From NCBI RefSeq assembly GCF_049446075.1, contig NZ_JBMSEB010000001.1, positions 744,001 through 808,000 on the forward strand: DNA of 64,000 bases, given 5' to 3'. How positions within the stretch are numbered: the stretch's first letter is position 1; every line of letters begins with the position of its first letter. The DNA comes from Humibacter sp049446075 (GTDB lineage Bacteria; Actinomycetota; Actinomycetes; Actinomycetales; Microbacteriaceae). Below the pieces are notes generated by a model. The model had not been told where the DNA came from. It did no database searches and saw only the letters and a program-made list of their open reading frames with translations. Below, one piece after another: positions 43,284-51,730 of the stretch. The translations under genes were made by a program, and so were the position numbers.

Positions 43284-43449
43284 CCCTCCTCCGACAACTC
43301 AGCTGGTACCGGTCCGCAACTCGCTCCGTGCCGCTCCGCCCGGCTTGCGGGCTGCCGAAGACGGGGCGCTGGGCCAGATACTGCAGCGCCAAAGTTCGAT
43401 TCCTGCCCCTCCCTTCTGTGCTTTGTCGAGTGTCGGCGCTACTGCCATG

Positions 43450-43825
43450 TGGTGCTCAAGCTCACTCGACGCACGCGGCCTGGCGGAGGTCGCCTGGCAC
43501 GACCCCCAGGCCGGCTACGGGGCCCTGCGGGGTTCACCGACGAGCAGCGCGTGATCCAGCAAGGGAACGGACGCACGATGGCCATCATCGCAGGGACGGG
43601 CATGAGCGATCCCACCCTGCTGGGTCGCCTCGACGCCGTGAATATCCCCGCCTTGATGGTCTGGGGCGCCAGCGACGGTGTCGTCACCTGGCGCACGGGC
43701 GGCCTGTTGCGGAGGCCGTGCCCGGCGCGGAGTTCGCGGAGATCACGGCCGCCGGCCACCACACGCACCTCGAAGCCCCCAAGGCCACCTGGGCGGCGAT
43801 CGACCCGTTCCTGGCCCGGATCTAG
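43450..43825 (+). pseudogene. Alpha/beta hydrolase, frameshifted remnant
   Basis: Three successive segments in three different frames join into the end of an alpha/beta hydrolase. The first has VAWHDPQAGYG; the second has GFTDEQRVIQQGNG and NIPALMVWGASDGVVTWRTGG, the strand before the acid residue; the third, ending at 43825, has AVPGAEFAEITAAGHHTHLE with the catalytic His region (AGH). Frame changes lie near 43530 and near 43700. The N-terminal half with the nucleophile is absent. This is a dead gene unless the frame changes are sequencing errors. Confidence 0.7.
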
Positions 43826-43842
43826 AAGGTACGGCCTGCCCC

Positions 43843-44502
43843 TCACGCGTCGTTGTCGGGCCGGTAGGAGCTGACGTCGCAGGTGTGGACGGCTGAAGTA
43901 TCCATCACGGTACGGAGGTTGTACGCCGCGGTGTCCTCGAACGTGGCCATGCTGATCTTCTTCTGCGACCTCTGGAGGATGCCTTTGGAGGGCCCGTTTC
44001 CGGCGATGGCCGCACGGTGGACCACCCACTCGACGTCGCCGGCCTCGTCGGTCAGGTATCGCATGACCGCCTCGTTGTCCTGGTGCTGTCCGAGATGCCT
44101 GCGGGCGATCGTCGAGCGGGCCACCCGGAGCCCGGCAGGAAGTGACCGACCCGGCGCTGCGCTCAGCCCGCCCGCCTGATAGAGGAAGCGCGTCACGCCG
44201 TTCCGACGCATGGCTGGGATCAGCTGCCGCGTGAACTCCGTATTGATGCACCGTTCGCGTTGGGCCGCGGCGTCGCCGAGCATCGCGACAACGAAGTCCG
44301 CCCCGGGGAGAAGCGCGTCCAGAGGCGGGTCATCAGTGATCGAGGCACGGATCACCTGCAGGTCAGGATGGGTGGTCGCGAGTTTCTGGGGGCTCCGAGC
44401 CAGTACTCGCACGCGGTGGCCCTGCTCGAGCGCGAGGCGGACGAAGTGCTGACCGGTCTGCCCGGTGCCGCCGAACACAAGAAGGGTCTTCTGCAGATTC
44501 AT
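43843..44502 (-). CDS. NAD(P)H-binding (NmrA/atypical SDR-like) protein
   Basis: A 219-residue protein with the nucleotide motif LLVFGGTGQTGQHFVRLALEQGH at residues 7-29 and VRVLARSPQKL, typical of atypical SDRs such as NmrA-like and NAD(P)H azoreductase-like proteins. No YxxxK catalytic pair is evident. It is divergent to a TetR gene 62 bases away, with dense palindromes between them, and is likely to be that regulator's target. Confidence 0.88.
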   Translation of the reverse strand: MNLQKTLLVFGGTGQTGQHFVRLALEQGHRVRVLARSPQKLATTHPDLQVIRASITDDPPLDALLPGADFVVAMLGDAAAQRERCINTEFTRQLIPAMRRNGVTRFLYQAGGLSAAPGRSLPAGLRVARSTIARRHLGQHQDNEAVMRYLTDEAGDVEWVVHRAAIAGNGPSKGILQRSQKKISMATFEDTAAYNLRTVMDTSAVHTCDVSSYRPDNDA

Positions 44503-44522
44503 GGCTTTAATCTAGACAGTGC

Positions 44523-44556
44523 CTAGTAACTAGTCAATGCCTAGTAGTTGGCTAGG
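44523..44556. promoter_or_regulatory. Clustered CTAG palindromes, candidate TetR operator
   Basis: CTAGT-A-ACTAG (44523-44533) is followed by CCTAG-N7-CTAGG (44540-44556), ending 8 bases before the TetR ATG; TGCCTAGTA occurs twice. CTAG is otherwise rare in this high-GC DNA, so the cluster is notable. Confidence 0.65.
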
Positions 44557-44564
44557 ATGGCGCC

Positions 44565-45167
44565 ATGACGACGCAGCCCTTCCATCATGGGACCCTGCGG
44601 ACCGTGCTCCTCGAAGAGGCCGAGGCGATGTTGCGAGACGGTGGGGTCGATGGTCTCTCCCTGCGCGAACTGGCGCGCCGCGCCGGGGTGAGCCACGGGG
44701 CTCCCAGGAGTCACTTCATCGACCGTCAGGCGCTCCTCGACGCCGTTGCTGAACGCGGCTTCGCCCGGCTGACCGAGGTAGTGCGGCGTGCCCTGGAGGG
44801 GCCGGGCTCCTTCCGCGATCGATTTGGACGCGTCGGGCAGGCCTACGTCGACTTCGCTGTCGACGACGCGGCCCTGATGGAGCTGATGTTCACTGCCAAG
44901 GGCACTGCTCAGGCCGGCCCGGTCCACGACGCGGCCATGCGCATGTTCCGCGTGCTCGACGAGGCGATGGGCGCGCCGTCGCGTGCGAACTCCGGGGACG
45001 GCTCACGCGAGCGCTTCAAGCTTCTGTTCGCCGCCACGATGCAGGGGATCGCTGCGCTCATGGCTTCGCAGCGCATCACGCGGGAGCAGGGGAACGCACT
45101 GGTGCAGGAGGCGATGGATGCGCTGCTGGAGTCCCGCCTCGGCACGCGAGTCGTGAAGCAGCGCTGA
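44565..45167 (+). CDS. TetR/AcrR family transcriptional regulator
   Basis: A 200-residue TetR protein. The HTH (LSLRELARRAGVSHGAPRSHFIDRQALLDAVAERGF) spans about residues 29-64; the C-terminal part resembles the WHG/TetR_C_25-type domain. It is divergent to the NAD(P)H-binding gene and probably represses it and itself from the CTAG palindromes. Confidence 0.92.
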   Translation: MTTQPFHHGTLRTVLLEEAEAMLRDGGVDGLSLRELARRAGVSHGAPRSHFIDRQALLDAVAERGFARLTEVVRRALEGPGSFRDRFGRVGQAYVDFAVDDAALMELMFTAKGTAQAGPVHDAAMRMFRVLDEAMGAPSRANSGDGSRERFKLLFAATMQGIAALMASQRITREQGNALVQEAMDALLESRLGTRVVKQR

Positions 45168-45184
45168 GGCGATCAGCCTCAGCG
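45162..45184 (+). terminator. Hairpin at the end of the TetR gene
   Basis: CGCTGAGGC (45162-45170) and GCCTCAGCG (45176-45184) form a perfect 9-bp stem with the loop GATCA. It overlaps the TetR stop codon. No T-run follows. Confidence 0.55.
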
Positions 45185-45443
45185 GGGCTCTCCTCGGATT
45201 CGAGGTCCTCGTCCGCGTCGAACCGTCGGTTTCGAGCAGCTCGGCATGCTCCGTCGATCACCGGCGCGGAGCCAGGCGGGCGCCGATTACGCATACTCCG
45301 GCTTGGCTCGACCGCCACCACATCCAACCCAACCGGCTCATAGGAGCCGGCGCCAGCCCCACGAGCAATCCAGGCAATCGCGAACGTATCGGACATGAGC
45401 TGAGCATGGAGCTGCTCGAGAACGCTGACCGCAATCCCCGCGC

Positions 45444-46043
45444 TTAGACGTGCTCGAGGGTGGCCAGGATGTCTCCGGCTGCGTTGCCGACGATTCCTGG
45501 CAAGGTCACCTGCCACATCTTGAGAACCCAATCGGTGAGGGCTTCGCCGTATCCCAGCGTGGTGGCGATCTCTTGGGTACCGAAGAATGCGGCGACCAGG
45601 ACTCGTGCGGCTGAGGTCACGTCGAGATCGGGCACGAGTTGTCCCTTGCGTTGGGCGTCAACGAGCGCGGTCTCGGTCAGTGCCAGCCAGCTCACGTACG
45701 GGATAGGCAGCGGTGCTTCGACCATGTCGGCATCGCGTTGCAGCCGCACCGCTGCCCTCACCATGACGTCGTCGCGGAAACGCCCCGCCACGTTCAGCGA
45801 CAGCTGCACCAGGGCGCGCACATCCATACCGTCGTCCCCGGTCGACGCTTGAACGTAGAAGCGTTCCACGATCGCAGCCGCGATGGACGCCTTGCTCTGG
45901 AAGTGGTACCCCAGAGCACCCTTGGACTGGCCGATCCGGTCAGCGATCCCCCGCATACTCCCGCCGGCATACCCGTGCTCATCGAACTCATGGGCCGCCG
46001 CCAGAAGAATCCTCTCCCTTGTCGCCGCCGCTTTACGGTGCAC
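45444..46043 (-). CDS. TetR regulator resembling gamma-butyrolactone receptors (ScbR/ArpA type)
   Basis: A 199-residue TetR protein. The HTH region AAHEFDEHGYAGGSMRGIADRIGQSKGALGYHFQSKASIAAAIVERFYVQ and the ligand-domain stretch AAVRLQRDADMVEAPLPIPYVSWL resemble autoregulator receptors such as ScbR and ArpA. No AfsA/ScbA-type synthase is found in this window, so it may be an orphan receptor or respond to another signal. A palindrome at 46152-46163 lies upstream. The 276 bases between it and the preceding TetR gene hold no convincing gene. Confidence 0.82.
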   Translation of the reverse strand: MHRKAAATRERILLAAAHEFDEHGYAGGSMRGIADRIGQSKGALGYHFQSKASIAAAIVERFYVQASTGDDGMDVRALVQLSLNVAGRFRDDVMVRAAVRLQRDADMVEAPLPIPYVSWLALTETALVDAQRKGQLVPDLDVTSAARVLVAAFFGTQEIATTLGYGEALTDWVLKMWQVTLPGIVGNAAGDILATLEHV

Positions 46044-46151
46044 CGCTGCCCCCTGACTCCTCTTACGCCTCGTGCGTTATCCAGTGCTTGATCCTCGCGG
46101 CCGCTCGACGGCGCTAGATCCTCCCCCGCGTTGGGGACTTTGCACCACTCC

Positions 46152-46163
46152 AGACGCCCGTCT
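46152..46163. promoter_or_regulatory. Palindrome AGACG-CC-CGTCT
   Basis: Perfect 5-base arms about 110 bases upstream of the ScbR-like start and 130 bases upstream of the response regulator. Butyrolactone-receptor sites often contain ACCGNCGGT-like or AGACG half-sites; this is only suggestive. Confidence 0.35.
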
Positions 46164-46293
46164 AGATTGTACCGATCGGAGTCGAGGGGGGAAGCGATTG
46201 CTTGGGCACGCAGACGTGGCCGCTACTGGGACCAACCCCCGGAATCGGGAGCTTCGGACTCCACGCGCCCACCGGTACCAGGTGAGCCCGGGT

Positions 46294-46689
46294 ATGGGCC
46301 GGAGTGCGGTCGTGATCGAAGATCACGACGACCTCCGCACCCTCATCCACGCCGTACTCGAACGGGCCGGTCTCTCTGTCCTGACGGCAGCCAACGGCCT
46401 CGACGGTCTCGCCGCGGTGCGCTCCGCAGACCCGGCTGTCGTCACCGTCGACCTGCGGATGCCCGGCATCGGCGGGCTCGAGACCATCAAACGCATTCGA
46501 GCGATCAGTGACGCGCTGATCGTGGTGCTCTCCGCGGTCACAGCACAGCACGAAGAAGACGCCAGCCTGCACGCCGGCGCCGACCTCTACATCGTCAAAC
46601 CGTTCCGTCCCCGGCATCTCCAGCGCCATGTCGACAAACGACTCCGCGACCTCGACTCTGCCTCGAGCGAGAACCGGTCGAGGCCTTAG
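46294..46689 (+). CDS. Single-domain response regulator (receiver only)
   Basis: A 131-residue CheY-like receiver. Acidic pocket EDHDDLR at about residues 9-15, phosphoacceptor Asp in VTVDLRMPG near 52, Thr/Ser switch region VVLSAVT near 80 and the Lys of YIVKPFRP near 101. There is no output domain. ATG 46294 is used; a GTG at 46282 is also possible. No histidine kinase is nearby. Confidence 0.85.
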   Translation: MGRSAVVIEDHDDLRTLIHAVLERAGLSVLTAANGLDGLAAVRSADPAVVTVDLRMPGIGGLETIKRIRAISDALIVVLSAVTAQHEEDASLHAGADLYIVKPFRPRHLQRHVDKRLRDLDSASSENRSRP

Positions 46690-46692
46690 CTG

Positions 46693-46872
46693 TCAGGACA
46701 CGTGTCGCAGCTCCACATATGCGGCAAAGGTTTCACGTACGATGTCGGACTCGATGAGGGCACGCTGTGCGTCGGCGCCTACCTCGGCGCCACGTCGGAT
46801 GCTGCCCGGCTGCAAAGTCAGCTCTCCGCGCTCGGCACGAGGTGCAAGCTCGTCGTACTTGTCTGTGGTCAT
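46693..46872 (-). CDS. Small acidic protein, 59 residues
   Basis: Starts at ATG 46872 and reads MTTDKYDELAPRAERGELTLQPG, then a helical, charged stretch to RETFAAYVELRHVS. The beginning resembles a small actinobacterial family whose members look like antitoxins, but no toxin gene is adjacent. It starts 17 bases after the ligB stop, in the same direction. Confidence 0.55.
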   Translation of the reverse strand: MTTDKYDELAPRAERGELTLQPGSIRRGAEVGADAQRALIESDIVRETFAAYVELRHVS

Positions 46873-46889
46873 CGGCCGTCTCGCACTGC

Positions 46890-48413
46890 TCAGGAGCGCA
46901 ACAGCGACCTGAGCGTCTGAATGGTGTCCGCCTCCTGCGGCACCTTGTCGTCGCGATAGCGTTTGACCCGCGCGAACCGCAGCGCGATGCCGCCCGGATA
47001 CCGGGAGGATGCCTGCACGCCGTCGATCGCGATCTCCACGACCGTGACGGGTGCGACCCACACCGTGCCCGCCGTTCTGCGTACCTCGATCTGCTGGAAT
47101 CGCTCGGTCTGCCAGCGCAGCAGTTGGTCGGTGAGTCCCTTGAACGTCTTGCCGACCATCACGAACCCGCCCGGCTCGCCGTACTCGCCGAGGGGGTCGT
47201 ATGCGCCGAGATGGAGATTGGACAGCCAGCCGTGCCTTCGCCCCGAACCCCATTCGCAAGCGAGCACGACCAGATCGTAGGTGTGGACGGGCTTCACCTT
47301 GACCCAGCCGGATCCTCGCCTGCCCGCCGTGTAGGCGGAATCCACAGCCTTGACCACGACGCCCTCGTGCCCCTTGCCGAGCGCTTCCTCGGAGAACGCC
47401 TCCGCGACTTCCGGGTCGGACGTCGTCACGCCGGGAATGACCAGGTGCGGTGCCACCTCGCGCAGCGCGGCACGACGCGCCGACAACGGCTCGTCGATGA
47501 GGTCCCGCCCGTTCAGGTGCAGCACGTCGAAGAACCATGGGCTGAGAAGCGCCTCGCGCGACGCATCCGCTCCGAACCTCGACATGGTCTGCTGGAACGG
47601 CCGGGGCGCGCCCTCCTCATCGAGAGTGAGCGTCTCGCCGTCGAAGATGGCGTCGGTGATGGGCAGCCGCAACACGGACTCGACCACCTCGGGCAGTCGA
47701 TGCGTGACCTCCGCGAGGCTTCTGGTGAAAACCCGCACCTCGTCGCCCTTTCGATGCACCTGGATGCGCGCCCCGTCGAGCTTGTACTCGACGGATGCCT
47801 CACCTGTCGCCTCCAGCGCCTCGGCCACCGTCGACGCGGAGGCAGCCAACATGGGTCGCAGCGGCCGGCCAACCGCGAGCGTGACACCGGCGAGCGCTTC
47901 CTCGCCTCCCGATAACGCCAGCAGCGCCGTTTCACCCAGGCTTCCCGAGAGCATCACCGCCCGTCGCACCACCTCGCCGGGGGCATCGGCGGCTCTGGCT
48001 ATTGCGTCGACGAGAACACCCTCCAGGGCGCCCGTGCGCATCTCACCGAGCAGCGCCCTCACGAGGAAATCCTGCTCGGATGCCGTGGCCCGCCCCATCA
48101 ACTCGGCGAGTACCTGGGCGCGCCCTGCGCTCGATCCGGCGCCTTCGCTGGCGGCCAGCCGATCGAGCAGCTCATCGACCTCGGCGACGGTCAACGTCGG
48201 CGTAGTCGCCGGCTCCCTGTTCAGGCCCGTGACGGAGCGCCACCCGACGCCCAGCCTCCCCTGTACGGGCGAGCCGATCAGAAGCCCGATGGCGGCAGCG
48301 GTCTCGTCTGGTTTCAGTCTCCTCAGCAGCGCAGCGAGGGCATCCACCTTGGCCAGGCGCGACCTGGTCGCCCCGACAGCGGCCGTCGTGGAGACGAGTT
48401 CGTTCAGCAGCAC
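46890..48413 (-). CDS. ligB: ATP-dependent DNA ligase (LigB type)
   Basis: A 507-residue ligase, the same length as mycobacterial LigB. An alpha-helical N-terminal domain (about residues 1-180) precedes the adenylation domain with the nucleotidyl-Lys motif VEYKLDGARIQVH near residue 211; motifs IFDGETL, KGHEGVVVKA and WVKVKP follow, and then an OB domain. Start GTG 48413. It seals nicks in DNA with ATP; a repair role rather than replication is expected because actinobacteria replicate with NAD-dependent LigA. Confidence 0.92.
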   Translation of the reverse strand: MLLNELVSTTAAVGATRSRLAKVDALAALLRRLKPDETAAAIGLLIGSPVQGRLGVGWRSVTGLNREPATTPTLTVAEVDELLDRLAASEGAGSSAGRAQVLAELMGRATASEQDFLVRALLGEMRTGALEGVLVDAIARAADAPGEVVRRAVMLSGSLGETALLALSGGEEALAGVTLAVGRPLRPMLAASASTVAEALEATGEASVEYKLDGARIQVHRKGDEVRVFTRSLAEVTHRLPEVVESVLRLPITDAIFDGETLTLDEEGAPRPFQQTMSRFGADASREALLSPWFFDVLHLNGRDLIDEPLSARRAALREVAPHLVIPGVTTSDPEVAEAFSEEALGKGHEGVVVKAVDSAYTAGRRGSGWVKVKPVHTYDLVVLACEWGSGRRHGWLSNLHLGAYDPLGEYGEPGGFVMVGKTFKGLTDQLLRWQTERFQQIEVRRTAGTVWVAPVTVVEIAIDGVQASSRYPGGIALRFARVKRYRDDKVPQEADTIQTLRSLLRS

Positions 48414-48482
48414 GGGTTCAGTCTCTACGCGACGACCGACATGGAGGCACGGTTTCTCGCCGCTACTCGCAGCCGCGAGGGC

Positions 48483-49859
48483 TCACGGGATGGCGGGCCA
48501 CGACTCGGGACCGTCCGAACCCGCCGCGTAGTCGTCAAGCGGCACCTCTCCGTCGCCCCACGCCTTCACCACAGGCGCCATGATGCGCCAGCACTCCTCC
48601 GCCGTATCGCCCCGCACCGAAAGCGCGGGATCGCCGTCGAACAGATCAGCCAGCACCTCGCCGTATGCCAGCAGGCTTCCCGGGCCGAACTCGGCCTCCA
48701 GCACCGAGCGACTCAGATACTTCGGGTCGCCGGGGCCGTTGGTGTTGAGCTCGAGCCGCATCTGGTCCGGACCGAGCCGGATGCGCAGCCTGGTCGGAAG
48801 TGCGGCACCGCGCAGGCCCTTCGGCACGCGTGGCGCGTCGCGGAACGTCAACACAATCTCGTGACGCTGATTTCCGATGGCCTTCCCGGACCGCAGCGTG
48901 AACGGCACGCCGGCCCACCGCCAGGTGTCGATCGCGAAGACCACCTGAGCGAGAGTCTCGGTCTTCAGCTTCGGATCCACACCCTTCTCGTCGATGTACG
49001 ACGGAAGCTCCCGACCCTGGATGCGCCCCTTCGTGTAGCGACCCCGGTGGCTGTTCGCCACAGCGTCGTCGTCCCACACGTGAGTCGCGCGCAAGACGAT
49101 GCCCTTGGCATCCCTGATGTCCGCGGCGCTCATGGTCGAAGGCGGCTCCATAGCTGTGACGGCGAGCACCTGGAGAAGGTGGCTCTGCAGCATGTCGACG
49201 AGCGCACCGGCGTGGTCGTAGTACCCGGCCCTGCCCTCGAGCCCGAGGGTCTCGTCGAACACGATGTCAACCCGGGCGACATGCCGGCCGTTCCAGAGCG
49301 GTTCGAAGATGCGGTTGGCGAACCTCAGGCCGAACAGGTTCTGCACCGTCGAATTGCCCAGGAAGTGGTCGATGCGGTGCACCTGGTCCTCGGGCACCAG
49401 GCTCGTCAGGCGACGGTTGAGGGCGGCCGCGCTGCGTTTGTCGGTGCCGAAGGGCTTCTCGAGCGCCAGGCGTAGCCCGTCGGGCAGGTCGAGCTCGCCG
49501 AGGGCCGAGCACACCTCTTTCGTCACAGCGGGTGGAAGCGCGAAGTACAGCGCTGGCGTGCCATCGGCTCGCTCGAACAGCGAGGCGAGCACATCTGTCT
49601 TCGTCACGTCGGCGCTGAAGAACTCGGTGCTCTTCAGCACGGCGTCGACGGCCGGACCCTTGGCGCCCACGGTTGCGAAGGATGCCTCGACGACCCCGCG
49701 CCAGTGCTCGGTGTCCCACTCGTGCATGCCAGCGCCGAGGAGTGTGACGCGACGCTTCTCATCCCGCGTGAGCAACTGGCCGAGCGCCGGGAGCAGCAAC
49801 CGGGACGCCAAGTCGCCGTCTGCGCCCAAGATGATGAGAGTACGTGCCGCCTCAGCCAT
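48483..49859 (-). CDS. zwf: Glucose-6-phosphate dehydrogenase-like protein with altered substrate site
   Basis: A 458-residue protein of the G6PDH fold. Retained are the coenzyme loop (GADGDL), EKPFG with its Lys, the Asp-His pair in RIDHFLGN, the second His in DMLQSHLLQVL and RSGKAIG. Changed are the Lys after GxxGDLAxR (Leu 21 here), and in RIDHYLGK the Tyr (Phe) and Lys (Asn). In the Leuconostoc enzyme these are Lys21, Tyr179 and Lys182, which hold the glucose 6-phosphate. Activity on another phospho-sugar, or weak activity, is plausible. Divergent to a GH15 gene only 29 bases away. Confidence 0.85.
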   Translation of the reverse strand: MAEAARTLIILGADGDLASRLLLPALGQLLTRDEKRRVTLLGAGMHEWDTEHWRGVVEASFATVGAKGPAVDAVLKSTEFFSADVTKTDVLASLFERADGTPALYFALPPAVTKEVCSALGELDLPDGLRLALEKPFGTDKRSAAALNRRLTSLVPEDQVHRIDHFLGNSTVQNLFGLRFANRIFEPLWNGRHVARVDIVFDETLGLEGRAGYYDHAGALVDMLQSHLLQVLAVTAMEPPSTMSAADIRDAKGIVLRATHVWDDDAVANSHRGRYTKGRIQGRELPSYIDEKGVDPKLKTETLAQVVFAIDTWRWAGVPFTLRSGKAIGNQRHEIVLTFRDAPRVPKGLRGAALPTRLRIRLGPDQMRLELNTNGPGDPKYLSRSVLEAEFGPGSLLAYGEVLADLFDGDPALSVRGDTAEECWRIMAPVVKAWGDGEVPLDDYAAGSDGPESWPAIP

Positions 49860-49888
49860 GTGCTCACGCTACCTGCGAGGATGTGCAA

Positions 49889-51721
49889 ATGGCGCTCGGT
49901 ATCGAAGACTACGCACTGATCAGCGATTGCCACACCGGCGCCATGGTGGGCACAGACGGCAGCATCGACTGGCTCTGCCTGCCGAGGTACGACTCGGCAT
50001 CCGTCTTCGGTGCGCTGCTCGGCACACAGGATCATGGCCGCTGGCTGGTCGCGCCGACCGATGCTGAGGCGACCATGGAGCGGCACTATCGCGGGGCATC
50101 CTTCGTGTTGGTCACGACCTGGACCACGGCCACGGGCGTCGTCGAGGTGATCGACGCCATGCCGAAGACCGAGGACAGCACGAACGTGGTGCGATGCATC
50201 CGTGGCATCTCAGGCGAGGTCGAGATGCAGGTCGATCTGCGCATGCGCTTCGGGTACGCCTCGAGCGTTCCCTGGGTGCGGCAGCTGCGCGACGACGCAC
50301 ATACGCTGCTCGCCGTCGCCGGCCCGGACGCGCTCGTGGTCACCGGCGTGGAGCTGCACGCGGCCGACCATTCGCACGAGGGAACCTTCACGGTTGGCGA
50401 AGGCGAAGTGATCGAGCACGTGCTCGCCTGGTATCCGTCGCACAAACCGCAGCCGGGCGCGATCGACGCGGTCGAGCGCATCCGCGAGACCGAGAAGTGG
50501 TGGAACGACTGGGCCGCGACCTTCGTGCACCGCGGTGCATACGCCGATGAGGTGCTGAGGTCGCTGCTGGTGCTGCGGGCGCTCACCCACTCCGACACCG
50601 GCGGTGTGGCGGCGGCGGCAACGACCTCGCTGCCCGAGGCGTTCGGCGGAACGCGGAACTGGGACTACAGGTACGTCTGGCTGCGGGATGCCTCGCAGAC
50701 GCTGAGCGCCCTGCTCGGCCACGGATACAGAGACGAGGTCGATCACTGGAGGTGGTGGCTCCTGCGGTCGATCGCCGGCGATCCGGCAGACGTGCAGATC
50801 ATGTACGGACTGGGCGGCGAGCGCTTCCTTCCCGAGTACGAGATCGACTCGCTACCCGGTTACCACGGCGCATCCCCCGTTCGCATCGGGAATGCAGCCG
50901 CGAAGCAGTTCCAGGCGGACGTGATCGGCGAGGTCATGATCGCGCTGCACGACGCACGACTTGCGGGGATCACCGAGACCGACTTCTCGTGGTCTCTCCA
51001 GCAAGCGCTGATCGGCAGGCTCAACGAGGTGGAGCACCGGCCGGACCAGGGCATCTGGGAGATCCGTGGCCCCGCCCGGCACTTCACGCACTCCCGGGTG
51101 ATGGTGTGGGCGGCCTACGATCGGGCCATCCGTGCCGCAGAGGAGTTCGGGCTGGAGGGCGACCTGCAGGACTGGAGACGCCGCAGGGCGACGGTGCGCA
51201 ACGAGATCGAGCACAAGGGCTTCGATCGGCGTCGCAACACCTTCACCCAGCACTTCGAGACAGCAGAGGTGGATGCCTCCCTGTTGCAGCTCTCGCAGGT
51301 GGGCTTCATCGCGCCGGACGACCCACGGATGCTCGGCACGGTCGAGGCGATCGAGAGCGATCTGATGCATCGCGGATTCCTGCTGCGCTACCGTTCGCGA
51401 ACCGATCTGGACGGCCTGCCACAAGGCGAGTATCCGTTCCTGGCGTGCTCGTTCTGGCTCGTCGAGCAGTACGCACGCTCCGGTCGGCTCGACGCAGCGC
51501 ATGAGCTCATGCAGCGGGTGTGCGGAGTCGCAGGCGATGTCGGCCTGCTGAGCGAGGAGTACTCGACGGCATCCGGCCGGCAAGCGGGCAACACCCCGCA
51601 GGCTCTATCGCACCTGGCTCTGGTGCGTGCGGCGGATGCCATCGCGCGCGCCGAGGGACACGGCGACAGCCTGGTGGGCGGCGGAAGCCCGTCACGGGCG
51701 CTCGACACATCGGACGACTAA
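49889..51721 (+). CDS. Glycoside hydrolase family 15 protein, copy 2
   Basis: A 610-residue paralogue of the protein at 12023. Starts at ATG 49889 (MALGIEDYALISDCHTG) with GAGG nearby. It has RNWDYRYVWLRDASQ near residue 255 and GIWEIRGPARHFTHSRVMVW with the catalytic acid, and lacks the Lys-rich tail of copy 1. Trehalase or glucoamylase-like activity is the family expectation. Divergent from the G6PDH-like gene and 9 bases upstream of the VIT gene. No signal peptide, so cytoplasmic. Confidence 0.88.
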   Translation: MALGIEDYALISDCHTGAMVGTDGSIDWLCLPRYDSASVFGALLGTQDHGRWLVAPTDAEATMERHYRGASFVLVTTWTTATGVVEVIDAMPKTEDSTNVVRCIRGISGEVEMQVDLRMRFGYASSVPWVRQLRDDAHTLLAVAGPDALVVTGVELHAADHSHEGTFTVGEGEVIEHVLAWYPSHKPQPGAIDAVERIRETEKWWNDWAATFVHRGAYADEVLRSLLVLRALTHSDTGGVAAAATTSLPEAFGGTRNWDYRYVWLRDASQTLSALLGHGYRDEVDHWRWWLLRSIAGDPADVQIMYGLGGERFLPEYEIDSLPGYHGASPVRIGNAAAKQFQADVIGEVMIALHDARLAGITETDFSWSLQQALIGRLNEVEHRPDQGIWEIRGPARHFTHSRVMVWAAYDRAIRAAEEFGLEGDLQDWRRRRATVRNEIEHKGFDRRRNTFTQHFETAEVDASLLQLSQVGFIAPDDPRMLGTVEAIESDLMHRGFLLRYRSRTDLDGLPQGEYPFLACSFWLVEQYARSGRLDAAHELMQRVCGVAGDVGLLSEEYSTASGRQAGNTPQALSHLALVRAADAIARAEGHGDSLVGGGSPSRALDTSDD

Positions 51722-51730
51722 GGTATTGCG

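Noticed and set aside
45076..45396. Minus-strand open frame starting MSDTFAIAWIARGAG
   Set aside because: No ribosome site, overlaps the end of the TetR gene and its terminator hairpin, weak third-position bias and no family match.
46072..46293. Upstream extension of the receiver protein
   Set aside because: The 74 additional residues are Arg/Pro-rich, unlike a receiver domain, and include the palindromic regulatory region.
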